Source: Gentiana macrophylla
Taxonomy: Eukaryota > Streptophyta > Magnoliopsida > Gentianales > Gentianaceae
Length of the DNA: 64,000 nucleotides
Reading direction: 5' to 3'
NCBI GenBank assembly: GCA_026214975.1
Contig: CM047806.1
Location: forward strand, 84,615,599-84,679,598
The notes under the pieces were generated by a model that saw only the letters and a program-made list of their open reading frames with translations, was not told the DNA's origin and ran no database searches. The stretch's first letter is position 1. Each line of letters opens with the position of its first letter. Below, one piece after another: positions 1 through 9,618 of the stretch. A program made the translations under genes and the position numbers.

Positions 1-374
1 AGCACCAACGAAAAATTCTCGACTCAGATTATTGCTTCCCGGTTTTCGCAAAGCGGAAGAAAAACACAAACAAAAACAAACGGACCGTGGCGATTTTTAA
101 CATGGTTCCCCTGCTGCTATCAGACCTACGGATTAAACATATAGAGATAAACAGACACGCAAAATTCCAGAAATAGAGCGGTTTACTGGCGGCGGCTCCT
201 GGCTCGCTAGAGCGAAAACAGATTCTCAGAACGGAATTTTTACACAAGAGCGAGACAACCAGAGGACTCAAAACGTAAAAACAGACTTCTAAAACAGAAA
301 ACTCGACATGAATAAAAAATTATTTATATATAAACTTGACCGTTGGTTCCCCGGCAACGGCGCCAAAAACTTAA
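1..374 (-). mobile_element. 5' leader of a minus-strand LTR retrotransposon running off the window edge
   Basis: This is the internal sequence just downstream, in element orientation, of the LTR at 375-2021. It has no coding content in any frame. It begins at the primer-binding site (348-367) and continues past position 1, so gag and pol, if present, lie outside the window. Confidence 0.6.
348..367 (-). promoter_or_regulatory. Primer-binding site, tRNA-Asp type
   Basis: On the minus strand this reads TTTTGGCGCCGTTGCCGGGG, the primer-binding site typical of Athila-type plant Ty3/gypsy elements, where a tRNA-Asp 3' end primes minus-strand DNA. It lies about 7 bases inside the LTR edge and fixes the orientation of the element as minus. 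Confidence 0.8.
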
Positions 375-2021
375 TGACGTAGATCAAGTGATAATAAAAT
401 ACTCGATCACCATAAACCAATACTAGCAAAAGGACTAGGTCCATCGTATTATAGCTATAGCGAATCAAGATCGATCCCAAAGGGAACCAATTGTGGGTCA
501 TTTATATACAAACAGTTAATCATTCATGTCGAGCACACGAAGGCGGTCTACGACAAACAAACGACAAGAAAAGATAAAGGACACGAGTCGACACAACACA
601 CGCAACGTAATTAACCTCCCCAATTATTATGTTATCGTTTGGATCTAGAGATTCTATATAATTAAGCTAGACTCGACAACTATTAATCCGATTCATATTT
701 CTTTTATATTGGCTACGGGAGTCATCCCCTAAACTAGATCTAGCTCCGGTTAGGCCATCTAGATCACTGTGCTACATTACGTGACTTCGCCGTAGGCCTC
801 CATCTCATATAACTCATGACGCTTACAAAACTAGGGATGCCAATATTAACCGTATTCCTCACCTAGGCAACATTCCTGTGGTTAGGCGTACTTCCTAAGT
901 GATCGCATCAGTCTCTGTCCCATTAACACTAACTTTGTAGGTATCATGTTAATCTACGATTTATGTATAACTAGGTGCATGCAATTCCCGAATACAGAAC
1001 AGATCTAGATCTCGATGAAAGTCCCGAAAGATCAATTCATGAGCCGACCTAGGAGTCCTATATTGGTATTTCCTAATAATACGCTAATTAAAATAGACGA
1101 GCAACGTAGCCGTAGCCATACCTACTAAGATAAGAAATTCTAGGTGGACAATCACACCATAAAGACGTGGCTAGATTGACGCGGCGAAAACCTAATTCTT
1201 AGCGTTTCTACATACGTAACGGATAAAATAGAGATTCATAAAGCAATTATATAGATCTACTAAAAACACGATTGTCGATCATACCAAAGTCATCCATAGG
1301 TCACCGGATAACAGATCTGGGCGTGTGGATCCTTATAGACAAGGAATCCCCACTGCCTCATATCGTATCCTTAGATCTACATCGTTCGGTGAAGAACGAA
1401 CAACCTCAAACGATAAACAATAATTGGGGGACTTAATTACAAAGAACAAAGAACAAATAAATACAAGAACTCACATAATTGCTGCTGAACTTGTATTAAA
1501 ACTGCTTTGAGAAACTGAGAATTTGTGTTATAAAAAGTTGTGTAAAAAGTGATTAATGAAAGGGAGTTTATATAGGCTGTAAAACCGACTTAGAATAGCC
1601 GTCAGTGGACCTAATTCGTAAATCCTAAACCCTAACTAGATAGAAAACGTGTCTCCAAAGTAAGGGCAATTTGGTCAACTCATTTGGCGACGGAGCGAGG
1701 CTCTGCCGCCACGACTGAGATTCTCTTTGGGCCTCTCGCCTACTACGCCGCTTGGTCCGTTCCTGGTCCATTTCTGTGCATTTTTCTCCTACGAAGTCCA
1801 TTCCAATCGCTTCCAAATCAAGCCCACTATAAATAAACCATAAAACAAGGCTTGTAATATCAAATAATATAATAGAATCGCTAATTACATAATAACGAGT
1901 CGTAACTCGGTTCGGGTGTAATTTATGCACGAGACGACTAATTATTAACCACTTAAAGCCCGTTTAAGCTAGAATCGGGGTAATCAATAGGTAAATAAAG
2001 GTATAAAGTTGACCGTCATCA
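375..2021 (-). mobile_element. 5' LTR of an Athila-like Ty3/gypsy element
   Basis: On the minus strand it runs from TGATGACGG to CTACGTCA, about 1.65 kb, and is followed directly by the primer-binding site. A TATA box (CTATATAAAC, near 1566-1575) lies where an LTR promoter is expected. A second, diverged copy of the same LTR is the solo LTR at 30,952-32,759; the two align over most of their length, including the terminal block around the 'CTATACTACGAT' motif. The candidate target duplication on the right is GCTGG (2022-2026); its partner is outside the window. Confidence 0.75.
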
Positions 2022-2082
2022 GCTGGCTTCGAGGCCATGGAACACGCAAGCTTGATTTTCTTTCTCGAGCGTTGTACTTTGA

Positions 2083-3342
2083 TTGTGTTTCTTACTTTGT
2101 AGGGAACCTGGAGTGGCCAGGACGTTTTTCCCCGAGCTAGGCAAGTTTACGGGAGATTTGAAGAAGATTTCCGACCTAAGGCAAGGTCGGCCTAACCATG
2201 TCTACACTTTGGGGGTGGATAAGGCAAAGGGTCAGATTGTTGACTTTGTCAGGGAAAATCTCCCCAGCGAGGCTTTTATAAGATGGCCATGGATGCGGTC
2301 TATGACAACCATTTGAAGGACTTCCCGAAGGGAGTGGACATTGTGTCCGAGTACTCCTGCCGTGCTGTGGGTGCTCTTACTTCGGCTCTTGCTTTTTCCG
2401 AGTCACAGTAGAGTCTTTCCCCCAGTTCCTAGGTCAGAAGGCTTGTCGACTTGTAGTTTTTTGCTTTGAAATTGTCATCTATACAATTTGATAATAGAAT
2501 GAGTATTTTGTTAAGTTCTCAGCCTTAACTTTATTCCGAGCACTTCTTTAAGTACTTGATTTAATCTACACTTTCTTTAAGTGCTTCGTTAATGGTGAGG
2601 TATCCTGCCCCCTAGTATGCCATGCATTAACTTGTAGTTTTGGATGGCATACTAAAGGTTTTGTCATGTTTTTGTTTGGGTTTGTCCTACAGACAACGAA
2701 TGAAGTTAAGTCCGACTTGAAGACTTAAAGAGATTGGTTTACAAACTCATTGAGTCTGACCCGTGGACTTTGGTCGAGTCCAACTTAGGGACCTAATGAG
2801 CTTGTCCAACAAAATTTGCTAAGGTTGTCCTACGAAGCTCAGTTCGAGTCTGTCCTGCAGACTTAGAATATATCCTTTTTATTTTGATGCTATGCTTTTG
2901 GTAGTCTCACTAACCTTTTTAATTTCGCTTATATATGGGACCTTAGTTGGTCATGAGGTTTCCCGGAGGTTGGTGGAAGCCCCCAATGAGTCTAATGTCA
3001 ATAAAAAGAAGATTTCCGAGTTGAGGCAAACCCGAAGGGAGCTCGGGGGCACCGTCGATCTCGAAAACAAGGAGATAAAGGCTTTCTAGGATCAGCTTTT
3101 GGTCAAAGAGGCAGAGCTAAAGTCCGTGTCGGGCCAGTTGGATACGGAGACAAAGGGTAGGGAGCAGGCCATGTCCGAGCTCCAAACAAAGTTGTCAGAG
3201 ATGGTGAGGTATCTTCTTTATCCCGACGAGCCGGGTCTACGATGAGCGCGTGAAAGACTAAGGCGAGAGTGGATATTGTGTCTGTTGGTGCTTCCTCGGC
3301 ACCTTCTTCAGAGCCGCAGAATCCGACCCTCACGGCTTAGCT
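2083..3342 (+). pseudogene. Decayed coiled-coil gag-like fragment of a plant retroelement
   Basis: Two coding-like stretches remain on the plus strand. The first (about 2100-2411) runs through KKISDLRQGRPNHVY and DKAKGQIVDFVRENLPSEAF, shifts frame near 2290, then continues as MAMDAVYDNHLKDFPKG to a stop. The second (about 2960-3235) reads SGQLDTETKGREQAMSELQT, a heptad-rich coiled-coil segment. Long coiled coils of this composition occur in plant 'putative gypsy-type transposon' proteins; that family match is by eye only. The stretches are separated by about 600 bp without coding potential. No intact gene remains. Confidence 0.45.
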
Positions 3343-3800
3343 TAGGGGCTTTTCTATTTTGTTTTTGGAGATATACTTAAGCATTTAATTTATTTAGGAT
3401 GATTTTTTATATTTAGCCTACGGTGAGCAAGGCTTAGGTCGAATCTGTCTTGCAGATTTGATTTTAAGCTGGTTCGGTACTGCGGAGCTCAGATGTACTC
3501 TTGATGAGTTTTCTTAATCCGGATTTTCTATCCCTTGAGTGCTTTTCATTTAATGACTGGGACGTCTTGCCCCTCAGTATTCCAGGCACTACCTTATACT
3601 TTTTGGATGGAATACTTGATTGTTTGCTTGCCTATCTTGAGTCTAGCCTGTAGACTTAACTATTTGAGTCTGTCCCGTAGACTTTATTAGTTTGGTCTTT
3701 GCTGATCAGATTGAGTCTGACCTTCGGAGCTCAAGTTTCAGTCATAGCGTTTGGAGTGGAGTCCGCCTTGCGGAGCTTGGCTTGTCTGGCCTACAGACAG
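2640..3800. repeat. Dispersed short palindromic motif (AGTCTG...CAGACT)
   Basis: Variants of a roughly 18-base motif, AGTCTGTCCTGCAGACTT, recur at least eight times (for example near 2695, 2755, 2850, 3440, 3650, 3670, 3715 and 3785). The two halves are inverted copies, so each could form a small hairpin. Spacing is irregular, so this is not a simple tandem array. Confidence 0.5.
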
Positions 3801-4245
3801 TTTAGCGGGCATGTTCGTTTGATCCGACGCGGGAGACGCAGAAGTCACTTTTTGGCGAACTGAGTTAGAAGTTTTGCTGCCCTCGCATGTTAAATTTTTG
3901 CGAGTTAGGTCAGATTTGTCAGAGCTCGTGTGTGTTTTACTGAGCCAGACTGGATGGGGCTCAAGTGTCATATTTTAAGGGAGTTGGATGTATTTCTAAC
4001 TATTTTAGTGAGTTTGGAGTTTTGCAAACTCGATATATGCGCGTCTATTCTGTAGAACTTAATGATAAAATGCACAATAGAACGAGTCACTATGACATTA
4101 AAAATAACGTCAAGGAGAACCTGAGGGGACGATGTCCTTATCGCAGCTTGACCGCTTGGTGCACAGAGGTGTTGTTGATAAATACCCGATGATGTGACGA
4201 GGCGCGATAGAGTATTGGACGAAACAGGGCGGTGTCTTGTTTCTT
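3343..4245. other. Non-coding stretch of decayed retroelement
   Basis: Short open frames exist on both strands (for example 3968-4345 minus) but none shows a recognisable domain. They coincide with the repeat-derived sequence that continues into the tandem arrays to the right. Confidence 0.4.
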
Positions 4246-4470
4246 GTTTTAAAGCACGGCGAAAGCGAGGCCAAGCTAGTGCGACTTCTTGCGTGAAAGT
4301 ATTGGATGAGCAGGCCAGGTTGAGTGCGACTTCGTTTAAAAACACGGCGAAGCGAGGCCAGGCTAGTGCGACTTTCGCGTGAAAGTATTAGACGAGCAGG
4401 CCCGCCTAGTGTCGACTTCGCGTTTTAAAACACGGCAGCGAGGCCAGGCTAAAGCAAGCCGACTTCGCAT
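4246..4470. repeat. Degenerate ~100-bp tandem repeat, about 2-3 copies
   Basis: The phrase CACGGCGAAGCGAGGCCAGG followed by a TAGTGCGACTTCGCGTGAAA-like block recurs near 4255, 4340 and 4432. Copies differ by small indels. The block is GC-richer than its surroundings. Confidence 0.65.
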
Positions 4471-4577
4471 GAAAGAGTTGCACATGTGTTTGTCCTATAA
4501 AATTAATAAAGACCATTCATAATGGAGAACAAAATAATAGTGAATTAACGTACTGTTTGCTTATTGGTGTAATATGT

Positions 4578-4745
4578 CGGTGCCGAACTGAAGTCGGTAT
4601 TATAGAAGGCTCGCTCGCAAGCAAGTTCCAAATATGATGCCGAACTAAATCAGACTTATAGAAGGCTCGCCCGAAGGCGAGTTCCGAATATGATGCCGAA
4701 CTAAATCAGACTTATAAAAGGCTCGCCCGAAGGCGTGTTCCAAAT
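4578..4745. repeat. ~61-bp tandem repeat, about three copies
   Basis: Each unit contains GCCGAACTAAATCAGACTTA, then AGAAGGCTCGCCCGAAGGCG and TTCCAAATATGAT. Copies two and three are nearly identical; the first is more diverged. Confidence 0.75.
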
Positions 4746-4850
4746 ATAAGAAAACTCGTCCCGACTCTTTAGGTTGGGAGAGTTCCAAAAATAAGTAGTG
4801 TGATCATCTAAGTTGTAGAAAAACCTGGTAAGAGCTTGTATCTTGAGAGC

Positions 4851-5012
4851 TCAGATTAGGAGAGCTGGGGGAGGCTCGGATCATGGAGAGCTGGGGAAGC
4901 TCGGTCCGGATCATGGAGAGCTGAGGAGCTTAGCTCGGATCATGAAGAACTGGGGGAGCTTGGCTCAGATCACGGAGAGCTGGGGGAGCTCGGCTCGGAT
5001 CATGGAGAATAA
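4851..5012. repeat. ~35-bp tandem repeat, about five copies
   Basis: Units of GAGAGCTGGGGGAGCTCGGC followed by TCGGATCATG recur with small length changes from one copy to the next. Confidence 0.75.
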
Positions 5013-5035
5013 GGAATAAAACTTGCAACTTATTT

Positions 5036-5575
5036 TGGTGTTACTACAGCAACTATTGGGTGACGATCGGACATCGAAACGGACTCCGATCGATATGAAA
5101 TTTGGAGGGCTGGTTTGTACCTCCTTCTTCTTCAATATGAACGGTGTAAATCATTTTTCAATGGCTCAATCTCTGGAAATTAGCCGCCGATGTGACTGCT
5201 GTGTTTTTTGGTAAGACAACGAGAGCGAGCAAATTCTGGCGACGATCGGGTATCGAAACGGACTCCGATCGGCACGAAATTTGGAGAGATTTTTCGTACC
5301 TACTTCGTATTCAATCTGAACGGTGGAAACTTTATTTTTACGGCTCAATCTATGGGAATGGGTAGTAGATCTGACTGCTGCGTTTTTTGGTGATACAGCA
5401 GCAGCAGCAACTTTCTGGCAACAATCGGATATTGAAACGGACTCCAATCGGCATGAAATTGGGAGGACTTGTTCCTTCCATCTTATTCTTCAATCTGAAC
5501 GGTGGGAATTTCATTTTGATGGCTCAATCTCTGGGAATTGTCCATAGATCTGACTGTGTTTTTTCAACTCGATTT
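5036..5575. repeat. 179-bp tandem repeat, three copies
   Basis: The anchor GAAACGGACTCC occurs at 5076, 5255 and 5434, an exact 179-bp spacing twice. Each unit ends in a TGACTGCTGTGTTTTTTGG-like block (the last unit is incomplete there). The block adjoins the primer-binding site and LTR to its right, so it occupies the 5' leader of that minus-strand element. Short plus-strand open frames across it have no recognisable domain. Confidence 0.85.
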
Positions 5576-5596
5576 TGAACGAAGTTGTCAGTAGGA

Positions 5597-5616
5597 GGCC
5601 CTCCTTCTAGCGCCAA
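5597..5616 (-). promoter_or_regulatory. Probable primer-binding site
   Basis: On the minus strand the sequence right after the LTR end reads TTGGCGCTAGAAGGAGGGCC. The TTGGCGC start and the position one base from the LTR fit a primer-binding site of a Tat-type gypsy element. The exact tRNA was not determined. Confidence 0.55.
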
Positions 5617-5617
5617 T

Positions 5618-6384
5618 TGACGATCCAAAAATCGTCTATGATAAATCCAGGGCCGTTCCTAAAGACAACCTATCAAAATCCTTAAGAACACGATAACAAC
5701 GATAAAAAGATGGGGGGTGTTTCGGTGGTGGTTTTGACTGGACTTGAGATGTTATTTCTCAAGCTGCCTACGTATCCAATTCGTGTATTGGAATCAAGTC
5801 TTCGTAGTTCCTTAAAGATGGTTTATATAGAGGAGATTTATGCCATAAAGTGGCGTGGGCCTTGTCCTTGTTGGGCTTGGATTGCCGTGTTCCCTAAGGA
5901 AAAGATAAGTACAAGGTAATCTCCTTAATTGTTGGAGATAATTGCATGTATATTTGAATGTCAGAATCAGAGTATTAAATATGAGGGATTCTTCCCATAT
6001 TTATCTGATTATCACACATGTGGAAAATACGACAGAGGATGGACTCTGGCCGATTTAGATAGCCCGAACTGAACTGGCTGAATCCTTATATGTTTGGGCC
6101 GACCTACGGAGGTCGGGGAAGATAGCCGAGCGGGGATAAGCTCGGAGTCTTGCGTGCATATGATGATTGGTCCGAAAGGGACTTAAGCCGACCTATAGGG
6201 TCGGGCAGGGGCAGGTTTGATCACAAGTACAAGCCGACCTAAAGGGGCCGTAGGATGGTAACCGAGCTCATGTGGCTCGGGTACTAGGGGTTCTGGCCCT
6301 TGATGTTGCCTTTTCTCTATCTTTATTTATTGTTGTGCCGATGTGGAGGCGACACGTGGGTAAGATCAGTTTCTGGCATCGTCA
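5618..6384 (-). mobile_element. 5' LTR of a Tat-like Ty3/gypsy element
   Basis: The ends form an inverted pair: TGACGATCCA on the left, and TGACGATGCC read in from the right. The length is about 767 bp. On the minus strand a TATA box (CTATATAAAC, 5821-5830) lies upstream of a typical R-U5 segment. The U3 part (6105-6260) holds three copies of a GCCGACCTA...GGTCGG palindrome. The primer site at 5597-5616 follows directly. Confidence 0.7.
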
Positions 6385-6876
6385 TGCAGGCTTCTTATCA
6401 TTATTTGTATGTAGAGTTTTTTTTTTTAACCTTATTTGTATGTTGAGTTGTAAAACCAAAATAGTCACTCGTAAATAAATTTGTGTTTGATTTGTTGGCG
6501 TTCGTGATCTTTCTCTTGTAAGCTCGTTTTCTAAACAAACAAACATGTGTTTCGCTTGCATACGTTCGATTGTGTTTGCGAACCACTTATATTGATAAAT
6601 GTGACGTCTCTGTCCCGGATACCGAGTCTCTATCCGAAAAAAGAATGTCCGGCATACATATAACTAAAATTTAATCTAATTATATACGTAAGCCTTACTC
6701 TATCAACATCTGAGTTCAAAGCGGAAACAAACGTTAGACCCAGCAAACTAAAACGGCTAAGTCAAACGATCGAAAAAAAACACAGGCTGCATCTAAAATA
6801 TCATTAAAAGACTTTTAGACAATTGTCCAAAAAAAACATCCATTACATTTAATAACCACAAGACGGAAGCACTAAT
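6385..6876. other. Unassigned AT-rich repeat DNA
   Basis: No coding frame or structural repeat is visible. It probably continues beyond the solo LTR insertion at 6877-7906 as the leader of the element whose LTR is at 8216-9618. Confidence 0.4.
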
Positions 6877-7906
6877 TGTTGGCACATTTAACCAAATTAA
6901 CATGTTGTAGACATCAGACTATCAAACTGAACATAAAATTGTACATAACACATGCTGAAAATTGAAATGACAGAAAATGTGTAAAACGGAAACTTATGGA
7001 TTAAGGCGAGTTGGCACTCTATCCTTAAGACGAATTTGCACTGAATTTGTGCCCACGATAATCGCAAATATCTCTCAAGATACAACAATCATTACCTTCT
7101 GATCATATAACACTTATAATGAATCAGAAGCGGCGAACTCAAAAGTCTGGTATGAAATCTCTTATTGACTTTGAAAATTGCAGAGTACATAATATAATGT
7201 TCCAAAATTTCTGCAATATTTTTGTGTAAAGAAATTGTTTAATTTTCATTTGGGGTATAATCTATTTATAAAAGAAATGCAACCTTCCAATAAAGGACGC
7301 AACTCTTCTTACGTATTGGTTCAGCCCAAAAGATGAAACTTAATGAGCCGAACTGATGCAACTCTTGAACCAAATGGCCACATCTCTTGAACTAAAAGGT
7401 TGCACCAATTCGGTTCAGTTTGATTGAACAGATGCAACCGTTCGAATAAACATCATTTCCTCTAACTTTAACATTAATTTCTCATTCATCCGATATCCGA
7501 ATCGAGTGATTCAAAAGCCTATCATTATCTACTTTTTAAGTACTACCTCCGTCCCAAAATGTAAGTCTGTCTGGGCTTTTTCACACAGATTAAGGTTAAA
7601 TTGGTTATGTGTCATTAATTTTATTGAAAAAGACTAAAATGACCTTTAACCGTTATTAATGCAAAGTAATGAAAAGTGGGTGAGTGTATAATAAATAAGG
7701 GGTAAAAGGAGAAAAATGTAATAAATGCTTCATCGGTTATCTAAATGGACTTATATTTTGGGACAAATCCAAAATGTTAAACGGACTTACATTTTGGGAC
7801 GGAGGTAGTAGTATTTAATGATACCATTAGCTCCCATCTGAAATTAATACCGAAGTGGACTACTTCCCACTTTAAATAAACTCACTATGAGCTATTTTCT
7901 CCAACA
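6877..7906 (-). mobile_element. Solo LTR, Ty1/copia-like, with 5-bp target duplication
   Basis: The ends are TGTTGG and CCAACA, and the LTR is flanked by CTAAT on both sides (6872-6876 and 7907-7911). On the minus strand it has a TATA box (TTTATAAATAGA, near 7260) with a GGTTGCATC-rich upstream part typical of plant copia LTRs. A 266-bp Stowaway-like MITE inserted later at 7543-7808. No internal region is present, so this is the product of LTR-LTR recombination. Confidence 0.85.
7543..7808. mobile_element. Stowaway-like MITE
   Basis: Terminal inverted repeats of more than 20 bp begin CTACCTCCGTCCCAAAATGT, and the element is flanked by TA on both sides. The TA duplication and the CTCCGTCCC terminus are hallmarks of Tc1/mariner-derived Stowaway elements. 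It has no coding capacity and lies inside the solo copia LTR. Confidence 0.9.
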
Positions 7907-7911
7907 CTAAT

Positions 7912-8215
7912 CTCTAGCATTACAAAGATAGGCAAGTCCATACCTTACAATGGAATAAAAAGAATGATAAAGTCAACTGCAACATCCTCAGGTAACTCCT
8001 CAGTGACCACGAATCCAACTTACAACACATTACCTTCTCAGGGTGGGGGACAATAAAGAAAAGGGGTAAGTACATACATTTTAGTAAGGGGTAGAATAAT
8101 CGGTACTAACAATTACATACCATATAATAATTTACAAAATCTACCACATATGTTATAAAGTTCTCACTCCCCCTCTACTAGCTTTGATACCAAGACCTTA
8201 GACCAAATAGAGATA
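7912..8215 (-). other. Leader-like sequence with methionine-type primer-binding site
   Basis: The minus strand of 8181-8193 reads TTGGTATCAAAGC, close to the initiator tRNA-Met primer-binding site (TGGTATCAGAGC). It lies about 22 bases from the LTR edge at 8216, which is farther than usual. The rest has no coding frame. Confidence 0.45.
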
Positions 8216-9618
8216 TGTTACACTATGATCTAAGAACACTTTGCATGGTGATTATACACCATGACATATTCTTCGGTATCTTATATGGCATGGTTTGGTC
8301 AATGTGGGCTTGCCCATAATGTGAAGCTAAAATGTGCCTTACCAAAGATCACAGAATTTCAGCTTTTAAACACCACATATGTTTGTTACGTAGTTAATCC
8401 TACCACCTAAGTTCATTCCACATAAAAGTCTTCCTAAGGACATCGAGTCCTAGACATTCTGAATTAACTACATTGCACATAGCAAAAGGATCATTGAATA
8501 CTAAGACAACATCCCGCCTGGTCTAAGCAAAATCCTTCTGGTGCTCCCACCTTCTCCCCGCAGAGGGTCTAAGTTGTGATACTTAGCCGAAGCTACCAAA
8601 ATTCTATTATTAGACTTGTCCACATTCCACTTATTGTTTAAAAGAACAAGCATAACACATATAGGCATGCAACATAGCTTAAACACACTTAAAACATGAT
8701 TATGCACAAAATATGGGTCAGGAGGACGCCCATAAAGCATCAGGTGCATGCTTGATATCTCGGTCTACCCTCGTTCCTCTTCTTTGGGCAACCGGCGCGA
8801 CGCTGAAGGGACCAAGCGCGCGCTGAACTCCCAAAGATCCATCCCGCTTTCGTTCCATTGGCATGCCAGGGACACGCCCGGGGGCGATTTTCTGTATTTT
8901 TCACTTGTTCATCACATGTATGATCCTCAACCAATTTCAACAACAATTTGGCTCCTTTATGGTACCAAAACCTGCAACTCGTGATTATATGAAATACTAT
9001 GCATAAATTAAACATCAAAACACGTAAATACCGATTAAGAACACCCCTTTACCTATTTTTTGCGAGAAAAATATCCAAAAGACAAGAACACCATGAATCT
9101 GCAATCCATCCCAATTCCCTACAAATCTCTACGACCAAAGAATATGCTACAGTTACTAGATCATCAACAACAATCTGAAACACCAAAAACCCAAGAATGA
9201 TCAAGATTCTAAGCTAGGGCTAAAAACAAATACATGCAAAATAGGGAGATGTTGCTATCAAAAACATCCATGGGTCGCGGTGATCACTTTTCTCTATTAC
9301 GGTTTGTTGAAACGATGAAAGGATTAGTCTCACGATTGAAGATTCTATTGAACTCACTTATTCCCAATCTTTTCCTCAGAGCGTACAATCTCTCAATTTA
9401 TTTTCTAATGGCGTGTAGTGAGGAAAAAGATGATGGGAAGGGTTTCTTTTATAAAAAAATATCATAAATCCATAAATATATTTAATTCCTAATAAAATAA
9501 ATTATAATCCCTTTAACTAATTTCCCAAAAACTTTAAAATAAAGCTAAATAATAATTAGAGTATATAGATCCGCAAGATTAACCTTTTTACCCTTGCTAA
9601 AAAATCAGTGGTATTACA
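8216..9618 (-). mobile_element. LTR of a chromovirus-like Ty3/gypsy element
   Basis: On the minus strand it starts TGTAATACCACTG at 9618 and ends TGTAACA at 8216. Upstream (9620-9650 plus) lie a polypurine tract and the sequence that in chromoviruses encodes the last pol residues before the 3' LTR (GATGAAACTTCTTTGAAGGG). The GC-rich block at 8760-8890 is typical of the transcribed part of such LTRs. Small open frames inside it are not genes. Confidence 0.65.

Noticed and set aside
5036..5575. Possible CRISPR-like array
   Set aside because: The 179-bp units are fully repeated with no unique spacers, and the sequence is from a plant.
8740..9018. Pair of opposing ~80-90-codon frames near 8.75-9.0 kb
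   Set aside because: They coincide with the GC-rich part of an LTR and show no domain.
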